Below are positions 7,106 through 13,194 of a DNA stretch of 17,389 bases, one piece after another; position 1 is the stretch's first letter; each line of letters opens with the position of its first letter. The stretch comes from CAYYNP01 sp964472545. GTDB taxonomy: Bacteria; Planctomycetota; Planctomycetia; Pirellulales; Thermoguttaceae. Where the stretch lies: contig CAYYNP010000216.1 of NCBI GenBank assembly GCA_964472545.1, forward strand, positions 1 to 17,389, in the 5' to 3' direction. A program made the position numbers and the translations under genes. The notes under the pieces are model-generated. The model was not told where the DNA came from and ran no database searches. It was given only the letters and a program-made list of their open reading frames with translations.

Positions 7106-8146
7106 ATGCTATTCAAGATTCTCGCCAAAGAAGAATTCCGCTCGCTGGTCGAGATCATCCTGCGGTCGAATGAGATCATCGGCCCCAAACGGGTGGGTGC
7201 CAAGGCCGACGGCGAGCCGATCCATCAGTTCCTGCCGATCGAGCAATTCGACGAGATGGACCTCGACTACCGCACCACCGAGTATTCGGCCAAGACGTAT
7301 TTCTTGCCCTATCGCGAGAACATGTGCAGCTACAAGCTGGACGACGGCGATTGGGAGCAGGAGATCGCCTACCGGATCCAGCCCCGGGCGATCATCGGGC
7401 TGCGGGCACACGACATCAACGCGCTGGTGAAGCTGGACAAAGTATTCGCCCGCGGGCGGTTTCCCTCGCCGTATTATGTTTCGCGCCGCGAGAACACGTT
7501 CGTGGTCGGCTTGGATCGTCCCCCGCTGGAAGACGAGTTCAGCCAGTCGATGGGAGCGGATATCGTCACCCGCGGTTTCGATCTCTTCCTGACCGACCTC
7601 GGCGATCGCTATTTCGTGGCGATCGCCTCCGACCGCGGCTTCGCGCTGTTGAATGAGGTGAACGTCCGCGACGTGACCGACGACGACACGAACGACTACA
7701 AGGAAGCCCGACGCCAGATCCTCGAAGGCTTCCAGACGCACATCAACGTGAAGAACCTGGCGACGCTGTTGGATCTCGAATTCACTTCCGAGGTCTGGGA
7801 GAAATGGGGGAAGAAATGCCTTAGCTGCGGCAGTTGCGCGATGGTCTGTCCGACGTGTTATTGCTACGGGCTAAACGAGGAGGTCACGATGGACTTCAAC
7901 CGGGCCGCCACCATCAAGCAGCTCTATTCGTGCAACTTGCTCGATTTCGCCGAGGTGGCCGGAGGACACAATTTCCGGCCGGACTCGGAAACCCGTTTGA
8001 AGTACCGCTACTACCATCAGCACCGGGGCTTCGTGGAAGACTACGACGAGCCGAAGTGCGTGGGCTGCAATCGGTGCGGCCGGGTCTGCCTGGCGGGCAT
8101 CAACCCGCCGGCGGTGATCAAGGACCTGTATGAGGAAGACCAATAA
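7106..8146 (+). CDS. hydB: [NiFe] hydrogenase beta subunit (4Fe-4S, group 3b type)
   Basis: A 346-residue electron-transfer subunit of a cytoplasmic multimeric hydrogenase of the sulfhydrogenase (HydBGDA) type. Residues 1-225 form the N-terminal domain typical of HydB/anaerobic sulfite reductase A-like proteins. Two cysteine clusters follow: CLSCGSCAMVCP at 238-249 and CVGCNRCGRVC at 318-328, each CxxCxxCxxxC, so two 4Fe-4S clusters. Extra cysteines at 251 and 253 follow the first set. The role is to pass electrons between the FAD of the gamma subunit and the hydrogenase module. It is the first gene of the operon; GGAG lies 8 bases before the ATG, and its TAA stop overlaps the next ATG by one base (TAATG), implying translational coupling. 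The group call rests on gene order and motifs, not on a phylogeny. Confidence 0.9.
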   Translation: MLFKILAKEEFRSLVEIILRSNEIIGPKRVGAKADGEPIHQFLPIEQFDEMDLDYRTTEYSAKTYFLPYRENMCSYKLDDGDWEQEIAYRIQPRAIIGLRAHDINALVKLDKVFARGRFPSPYYVSRRENTFVVGLDRPPLEDEFSQSMGADIVTRGFDLFLTDLGDRYFVAIASDRGFALLNEVNVRDVTDDDTNDYKEARRQILEGFQTHINVKNLATLLDLEFTSEVWEKWGKKCLSCGSCAMVCPTCYCYGLNEEVTMDFNRAATIKQLYSCNLLDFAEVAGGHNFRPDSETRLKYRYYHQHRGFVEDYDEPKCVGCNRCGRVCLAGINPPAVIKDLYEEDQ

Positions 8147-9054
8147 TGTGTGCCCTGATTCATCCCTACGACGTGCGGCAAGAGAACGAGATGATCCAGC
8201 CGCTGGACTTCAACCGCCGGGCGCGGTTGAAGCCGGTGGCCAAGGTCTTTAAGGCCGAGATCTCTAACATCATTCGCTTGACCGAAACGGAGAAGCTCTT
8301 TCATCTGCGAATCATCGACGACACCGACCGCGAGCGGTTTACGTTCCTGCCGGGCCAGTTCGTGATGGTCGAGGTGCCCGGCTACGGCGAGGTGCCGATC
8401 TCGATCTCCAGTTCGACGTCGAACAAAGGGTTCATCGAACTCTGCATCCGGCGGATGGGCACCGTGACCAACGCGCTGCACCGGGCGCGCCGCGGGGCGA
8501 TGGTGGGGTTGCGCGGGCCGTTTGGCACGCATTTCCCCTTGAAGCGGATGAAGGGCAAGTCGATCCTGCTGATCGCCGGCGGCCTGGGACTCGCCCCGCT
8601 GCGGGCACCGATCTACTACGTCACCGAGAACCGCTCCGAGTTCAACGACGTCCACATCCTCTACGGCACCAAGAACCCGGCCCAACTGTTGTTCGACTAC
8701 CAGTACGAGTCCTGGCGGCGGATCGACGACGTCAACATCGAGATCATCGTCGAAGAACCGGACGAGAGCTGGAAGGGGCCGGTGGGCATGATTACCGAAC
8801 TGCTGGATAACGTGAAGGTCGACCCGCAGGAAACCTACTCGATCGTTTGCGGGCCGCCGGTGATGTTCAAGTTTGTCTGCCAGCGGCTGAACAAGACGGG
8901 CATCCCCATGGACCGGATGTTCGTCTCGCTGGAACGCCGCATGCACTGCGGCATGGGCAAGTGTTGCCGCTGCAACGTGGGCGATACGTACACCTGCACC
9001 GACGGCCCGGTGTTCGACTATTGGTCCGTGATCAACCTGAAGGAGGCCATCTAG
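8146..9054 (+). CDS. hydG: [NiFe] hydrogenase gamma subunit (FAD/NAD(P)/2Fe-2S)
   Basis: A 302-residue flavoprotein of the ferredoxin-NADP reductase superfamily, the diaphorase subunit that exchanges electrons with NAD(P)(H). Residues about 30-130 form the FAD-binding barrel with the isoalloxazine loop PISISSS at 84-90. Residues about 138-262 form the nucleotide fold with the glycine-rich GGLGLAPLRAP at 145-155 and the family motif CGPPVM at 235-240. The C-terminus has a 2Fe-2S site: C268, C273, C276 and C284, ending in CTDGPVF. One further cysteine, C274, lies inside the site. NAD versus NADP preference cannot be read by eye. The start overlaps the hydB stop by one base, with GAGG upstream. 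It is followed by 162 bases with a large hairpin before hydD, the only loose junction in the operon. Confidence 0.9.
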   Translation: MCALIHPYDVRQENEMIQPLDFNRRARLKPVAKVFKAEISNIIRLTETEKLFHLRIIDDTDRERFTFLPGQFVMVEVPGYGEVPISISSSTSNKGFIELCIRRMGTVTNALHRARRGAMVGLRGPFGTHFPLKRMKGKSILLIAGGLGLAPLRAPIYYVTENRSEFNDVHILYGTKNPAQLLFDYQYESWRRIDDVNIEIIVEEPDESWKGPVGMITELLDNVKVDPQETYSIVCGPPVMFKFVCQRLNKTGIPMDRMFVSLERRMHCGMGKCCRCNVGDTYTCTDGPVFDYWSVINLKEAI

Positions 9055-9078
9055 CAGCCCGTTGACAGACGGCGAATC

Positions 9079-9161
<83 letters not shown>

Positions 9162-9216
9162 AATCCCCAAGCATTCACTTGTTCAACATGCTGCCAGGCC
9201 ATATAGAGGTCCGCCG

Positions 9217-9969
9217 ATGAAGCATCTGAAAATCGACCAGAAGCGGCCCAAGATCGCCGTCTTCGACTTCACTTGTTGCGAAGGCTGCGAGTTGCAGTTG
9301 GCCAACAAGGAAGAGACCCTCGGCGCGTTCCTCGACGCCATTGAGGTCGTCAACTTCCGCGAGGTTTCTTCGACCGAAGGCGACGATTACGACGTGGCGC
9401 TGATCGAAGGCTCCGTCAGCCGGGAGGATGAAGTCGAGCGGCTCAAAACGATCCGCCAACAGGCCAAGGTGTTGGTCGCCATGGGCAGTTGCGCCTGCTT
9501 CGGCGGCGTCAATCGGCTCAAGAACGCCTACGACCCGGAAGAGGCCAATCGGGAAGTCTACGGCGATTGCCCCAAAGAGACGATGCCCGTGGTGCCGGTC
9601 CGGGACGTGGTGCCGGTCGACTTGGAGATCCCCGGCTGCCCGGTCAACAAGGACGAACTCGAGCGGATCGTGCAGCATCTGGTGTGGGACCTGCCGCTGC
9701 CGTCGTACGCCTTTCCGGTCTGTTTGCAGTGTAAGCAGCGATATACGATCTGCCGGTTCGACGTGGGCGAGCTTTGCCTGGGGCCGATTACCAGGGCCGG
9801 CTGCAACGCCCCGTGTCCGGCGGGCGGGCTGGGGTGCTGGGGCTGCCGCGGTCCGGCCGACGCGCCCAACTACGACGAGTTCTTTGCACTGACCAAGGAA
9901 AAAGGCTACACCGAGGAGGACGTCCACGATCGGATGCACTTCTTCGGCGGATTCGAGGATGTAATATGA
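9217..9969 (+). CDS. hydD: [NiFe] hydrogenase delta (small) subunit
   Basis: A 250-residue small subunit that carries electrons to and from the NiFe site. The proximal 4Fe-4S cluster ligands are visible: C21 and C24 (CEGC), C92 (GSCACFGG) and C141 (PGCPVN). A C-terminal region rich in cysteine, residues 169-211 (CLQCKQRYTIC, LCLGPITRAGC, CPAGGLGCWGCRGP), should hold two more 4Fe-4S clusters, as in group 3 hydrogenases. There is no Tat signal, so the enzyme is cytoplasmic. The ATG at 9217 was chosen because AGAGG (9204-9208) lies 8 bases upstream and the family N-terminus fits; an in-frame extension to 9082 only translates the hairpin. It overlaps hydA by four bases (ATGA). Confidence 0.9.
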   Translation: MKHLKIDQKRPKIAVFDFTCCEGCELQLANKEETLGAFLDAIEVVNFREVSSTEGDDYDVALIEGSVSREDEVERLKTIRQQAKVLVAMGSCACFGGVNRLKNAYDPEEANREVYGDCPKETMPVVPVRDVVPVDLEIPGCPVNKDELERIVQHLVWDLPLPSYAFPVCLQCKQRYTICRFDVGELCLGPITRAGCNAPCPAGGLGCWGCRGPADAPNYDEFFALTKEKGYTEEDVHDRMHFFGGFEDVI

Positions 9970-11282
9970 GTGCTGCCAAAGCGACCAAGTCACGCGGCAA
10001 GGGCCGCAAAAAACTCAACCTGGCGGTCGACGTCCATCATCTTACGCGCGTCGAAGGACACGGCAACATCAAGGTCCGCGTAGCCAACGGCCGGCTGGCC
10101 GAAGCCCGTTGGGACGTGGTCGAAACGCCGCGGTTCTTCGAGGTCATGCTCAAAGGCAAGCACTACACGGCCGCCGGCATCCTCACCGCGCGGATCTGCG
10201 GCATCTGCTCGATCGGCCATTGCCTGACCAGCGTGCGGGCGACCGAAGACGCCTTCGGCATCACCGTGCCCGGGGCGGCCGCCAAGTTGCGCCTGCTGGC
10301 CAAACACGGCGAGACGCTGCAAAGCCACATCCTGCACCTGTTCTTCCTGGCCGCGCCGGACTTTCTGGGCCTGCCCAGCGCGATCCCGCTGAAGGAACTC
10401 AAGCCGGAGGTTTTTGGCCTGGCGGCACGATTGAAGGGCCTGGGCAACCGAATCTGCGACGTGGTGGCCGGGCGGACCACGCATCCGGTCTCGATCCTGG
10501 TCGGCGGCGTGGCCAAAATTCCCGACCGTCGCACGTTGGAAGACCTGAAGTCGCAACTCGAGCGCTCCGTGGCCGACCTGAACGCCACGGCCGAGCTGTT
10601 CTCTACCCTCGACATTCCGGATTTCGAGCGGGAAACCGAGTTCGTTTCGCTCAAGGGCGAACGAGAGTACTCCTTCATCGGCGGGCGGCTGCTCTCGACC
10701 GATGGCGCCGAACGGGCCGAGTCGGAATACCTCGCGATGACCAACGAATACGTCACCGAAGACAACACCTCGAAGTGGTGCAAGCTCTCCCGCGAGTCGT
10801 TTGCCGTGGGCGCGTTGGCACGCCTGAACAACAACTACCACCGGCTGCACCCGAAGGCCCGGGCGGCCGCCGTGCAGTTCGATCTGGCCCCGGTCTGTTT
10901 CAACCCGTTCATGAACAACGTGGCCCAGTTGATCGAGTGCGTCCACGTGGTCCACGATTCGATCCGGCTGATCGACGAGCTTCTCGACGCCGGCGACGCC
11001 CCGACGATGGCCGACGTGAAGCCGAAAGCCGGCCGCGGCGTCGGCGCCGTCGAAGTGCCCCGCGGCATCTTGTATCACGAATACGAGTACGACGAAACCG
11101 GCCGGGTGGTCAAGGCCAACTGCGTGATCCCCACCACGCAGAACAACGCCAACATCCACCACGATCTCGGCGGCCTGGTCAAACAGTTTGCCGTCGACGG
11201 GATGACCGACGAGAAACTGACGTTGCTTTGCTCGATGCTCGTGAGGGCGTACGATCCGTGCGTGTCGTGCTCGGTGCACTGA
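9966..11282 (+). CDS. hydA: [NiFe] hydrogenase alpha (large) subunit
   Basis: A 438-residue catalytic subunit holding the Ni-Fe site of H2 activation. A basic N-terminal tail (residues 4-16) precedes the conserved LTRVEGHG (26-33). The nickel ligands are the L1 pair C78 and C81 (RICGICSIGHC) and the L2 pair C432 and C435 (DPCVSCSVH). The protein stops directly after H438, the residue after which most large subunits are cut by a maturation endopeptidase; there is no C-terminal peptide to remove. Other group features are present (GRTTHPVSILVGG, and the C-terminal IPTTQNNANIHHDLGG). The start overlaps the hydD stop as ATGA. It is the last gene of the operon; no hyp accessory gene is nearby, so maturation must rely on genes elsewhere. 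Confidence 0.92.
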   Translation: MSAAKATKSRGKGRKKLNLAVDVHHLTRVEGHGNIKVRVANGRLAEARWDVVETPRFFEVMLKGKHYTAAGILTARICGICSIGHCLTSVRATEDAFGITVPGAAAKLRLLAKHGETLQSHILHLFFLAAPDFLGLPSAIPLKELKPEVFGLAARLKGLGNRICDVVAGRTTHPVSILVGGVAKIPDRRTLEDLKSQLERSVADLNATAELFSTLDIPDFERETEFVSLKGEREYSFIGGRLLSTDGAERAESEYLAMTNEYVTEDNTSKWCKLSRESFAVGALARLNNNYHRLHPKARAAAVQFDLAPVCFNPFMNNVAQLIECVHVVHDSIRLIDELLDAGDAPTMADVKPKAGRGVGAVEVPRGILYHEYEYDETGRVVKANCVIPTTQNNANIHHDLGGLVKQFAVDGMTDEKLTLLCSMLVRAYDPCVSCSVH

Positions 11283-11294
11283 CGCCCCGTTTTG

Positions 11295-11312
11295 CCGCCG
11301 CCGGCACGGCGG
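11295..11312 (+). terminator. GC hairpin after hydA
   Basis: CCGCCG (11295-11300) pairs with CGGCGG (11307-11312) around a 6-base loop, 12 bases past the hydA stop. No T-run follows, so it may be a stabilising 3' end rather than an intrinsic terminator. Confidence 0.3.
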
Positions 11313-11656
11313 TGTGACACGGTGGGTAGCACCGCCGATTTTGCGGAGAAGACTCGACCACTTCGTTTGACCCGATTCGCAAAATCGTCGGTGTGGCGAA
11401 GCCACCGGAGGATCGTTGGAGTGGTTCCCCCGGGTTTGCAGTCAATGTCAATTCCCCAAGCGCGCCAAACTCCTCTTGTTGCTGAGCAACACCGGCGATT
11501 TTGCGAAGGAGTCGGACGAAATAGCGTAGCGTGTTCCGCAAAATCGACGGTGCCACCCGCGGTGTGACACAATGGGTAGCACTGCCGATTCCGCGGAAAG
11601 GGCTTGACCACTTCAGTCCACGAGATTCGCAGAAGCGTCGGTGTGGCGGAGCCGCG
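11310..11656. repeat. Cluster of three palindromic repeat units
   Basis: Three units each have arms related to CACCGNCGATTTTGCG: 11330-11345 with 11378-11393, 11490-11505 with 11537-11552, and 11580-11595 with 11628-11643. The first two pairs are complementary apart from one position; the third is more decayed. The first and third units lie in two longer direct copies (11310-11407 and 11560-11656), both starting CGGTGTGACAC, containing TGGGTAGCAC and ending near GTGTGGCG. The cluster follows the hydrogenase operon and looks like a REP-type intergenic array. No transposase is present. Confidence 0.8.
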
Positions 11657-11978
11657 AGAGACCGCCCCGACGGCTTGCCTCAGCGGCTCGGTTCTTACTG
11701 TGTATCGCCCGCAACTCGGACGCTATACGGCGCAGCACCGGTTATGAAACTGCTTGTAATCTCCACTGACTTGCCATAACATATTACCAAGTCTAGACTC
11801 TCGCCAAGCCGAGGGTGGTGGAGCAGATTCACTACACGCCTGCCCGCGGTGTGATCCGTGTCTGTCACGACCCATACGGCGCGGAGCCGTAGGATCATTG
11901 TTGGACAGACAACGAGGTGTGACAACCCGTTCAGGTGAAATGGACGGACTTTTTGGGGTAGTCGGGACTGGAACGCCG
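11657..11978. other. Non-coding stretch of lower GC
   Basis: No supported gene is seen. It contains one small hairpin (listed separately) and a short frame MKLLVISTDLP at 11744-11779 that stops at once. It could hold the promoter of the following orphan gene, but no clear -35/-10 pair is visible. Confidence 0.4.
11875..11891. repeat. Short hairpin TACGGC-GCGGA-GCCGTA
   Basis: Perfect 6-bp arms (11875-11880 and 11886-11891) surround a 5-base loop. It lies about 90 bases before the orphan gene. It could be a small dispersed repeat or a transcript hairpin. Confidence 0.45.
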
Positions 11979-12569
11979 ATGAAGCGCATTCCCGCCGAAG
12001 ACAACATTGAGCTGCTTCTGTCATTTGCCGATTCGCCTCCGGGAATCGATGAGTATGAGTCTATCGCTCGGAAGAACAGGCTACGTGTGGTTACCGACGA
12101 TATCGGGCCCGACTATCGCCTGTTCAAGGGCGATCAATTCGGCCTAATGCTTGTAGACGGGCAACTTGCCAGATTGCACGCGGCGGGCCTGTTCGGAGAT
12201 GAGGGCGATGTAGGAGACGAGGCCCTCGGCGTTGTCGTAGTGACTTCGGTTGAACGCCTGAGTGAAATCTACCAGCGACTTCTACAGCAACTCAGCTGGA
12301 TACTCGGCCCGCCGGCAAAGACTGGAGTCTGGGCTGCGGAGATCTTCCTAGGGTTTGATGACGATGAGCGGGAGAGGATGGAGCAGCGCGAGTTTGGCTA
12401 CGCCGCCTGGGACATGGGCCGTTCGTTACTTGTGCTGCTAATGAACGATGAGGGTGATGCACACATCGGGGAAATGGCGACTGTGGACCTAAGAATCGCG
12501 CCACGTGACGCGTTAGAGCGACTACCAGATTCCGTGAACGAGTTGTTGGGCTGGCCCGTGGAATACTGA
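11979..12569 (+). CDS. Hypothetical acidic protein
   Basis: A 196-residue soluble, acidic protein that I do not recognise. It has no signal peptide, membrane segment or cysteine cluster. A hydrophobic strand LGVVVVTSVERL near the middle and a C-terminal part reading FGYAAWDMGRSLLVLLMNDEGD suggest a compact alpha/beta fold. The size, acidity and isolation are reminiscent of immunity proteins of polymorphic toxin systems, but that is only an impression. The ATG at 11979 is chosen with modest support (GGA 7-9 bases upstream); in-frame starts also exist at 11940 (ATG) and 11898 (TTG). The base composition is lower in GC than the flanking genes: 29 of 60 bases G/C at 12001-12060 against 38 of 60 at 13561-13620. 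Confidence 0.6.
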   Translation: MKRIPAEDNIELLLSFADSPPGIDEYESIARKNRLRVVTDDIGPDYRLFKGDQFGLMLVDGQLARLHAAGLFGDEGDVGDEALGVVVVTSVERLSEIYQRLLQQLSWILGPPAKTGVWAAEIFLGFDDDERERMEQREFGYAAWDMGRSLLVLLMNDEGDAHIGEMATVDLRIAPRDALERLPDSVNELLGWPVEY

Positions 12570-12571
12570 CC

Positions 12572-12691
12572 GTGGACGAGGAAGTGCCCAACCAGCGCAT
12601 CCACCAGAACTGCCGATCCGATCGAATGCGGATAGAGTCACTTGACGGCGGCCCGGTGATGCGAGACGTTCTCCGCCGCGAGGAGTATTAG
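12572..12691 (+). CDS. Possible 39-residue small ORF
   Basis: A GTG start two bases after the preceding stop opens a 39-codon frame with charged sequence ending MRDVLRREEY. The position suggests translational coupling or the remnant of a larger gene. There is no recognisable family and a chance frame is quite possible. From its stop to 12802 I see nothing else coding. Confidence 0.25.
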   Translation: MDEEVPNQRIHQNCRSDRMRIESLDGGPVMRDVLRREEY

Positions 12692-12802
12692 GTGCCCTGG
12701 GAATCCCGCCCTTGCAGCACTACTCAACAGAATCTTGGCAGGCTGGCAGTTCTTGCGACGATTCCCGCGCTGGGAGCAATACACTGAATTGGCGAGGGCG
12801 TG

Positions 12803-13072
12803 ATGACGACAAGACTCACGGCGGAGGTGGCGATAGAGCTGGCATGGGGGTTCCTTCGATCTGAGAAGTACATGAATCGAGTGCAGAACGAACCACACGT
12901 CCATCTTTGGACCGGGGAGGAGCGCGCCAGTCTCGGATTTCCCGGAAACACAGAATGGGTAGTTGGCTATCCTCGGAGGCTCCGGCGCGGCATCCAAGGG
13001 ATAGACCCCGCAACGGTTGGCGTTATCGTTGATGACGCTACGGGAGAGTGTAGGTTCGTGGAAGCGCCGTGA
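12803..13072 (+). CDS. Small hypothetical protein, possibly Imm35-like
   Basis: An 89-residue protein. The N-terminal helix (AEVAIELAWGFLRSE), a central strand (EWVVGYPRR) and a C-terminal strand pair (VGVIVDDATGECRFVE) recall small Imm35/YrhB- or PepSY-like folds, whose ends commonly read VDxxTG. The resemblance is by pattern only; no function can be claimed. The ATG at 12803 is chosen over an overlapping GTG at 12800, with GAGGG close upstream. The stop codon falls exactly where a copy of the intergenic repeat begins. With the gene at 11979 it forms a small same-strand group that could be a relic of a toxin-immunity locus. Confidence 0.5.
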   Translation: MTTRLTAEVAIELAWGFLRSEKYMNRVQNEPHVHLWTGEERASLGFPGNTEWVVGYPRRLRRGIQGIDPATVGVIVDDATGECRFVEAP

Positions 13073-13100
13073 TCGACGGTGCCACCCCGTGGCGTGACAC
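13072..13100. repeat. Partial copy of the 11.5-kb repeat
   Basis: ATCGACGGTGCCACC followed by a GTGACAC end matches 11543-11570 apart from a few bases in the middle. It is the same orientation and about 1.5 kb away. It abuts the stop codon of the small gene and closes the AT-richer patch. Confidence 0.7.
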
Positions 13101-13118
13101 GAAACGGACCGCACCCAC

Positions 13119-13144
13119 GGTTCCCAACCTGCAGTTTGGGAACC
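13119..13144 (-). terminator. Hairpin downstream of topA
   Basis: GGTTCCCAA (13119-13127) pairs perfectly with TTGGGAACC (13136-13144) around an 8-base loop containing CTGCAG. It lies about 50 bases beyond the topA stop on the minus strand and could mark its transcript end. No T-run follows, so it may equally be another dispersed palindrome. Confidence 0.4.
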
Positions 13145-13194
13145 AGCGGGGGCGTGCGAACTAGCGGGGAGATGCTCAGTTCTCGCGAACCCGG

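Noticed and set aside
9990..11405. Long frames on both strands overlapping hydA
   Set aside because: The plus frame 9966-11282 carries all NiFe ligands; the others are shadows without motifs.
11310..11656. Possible CRISPR array
   Set aside because: Units are about 60-100 bp, imperfect and palindromic, without constant repeats and unique spacers of CRISPR size; no cas gene is near.
11744..11779. Short frame MKLLVISTDLP resembling a glycosyltransferase start
   Set aside because: Only 11 residues before TAA, and no continuation in any frame nearby; too short to call a pseudogene.
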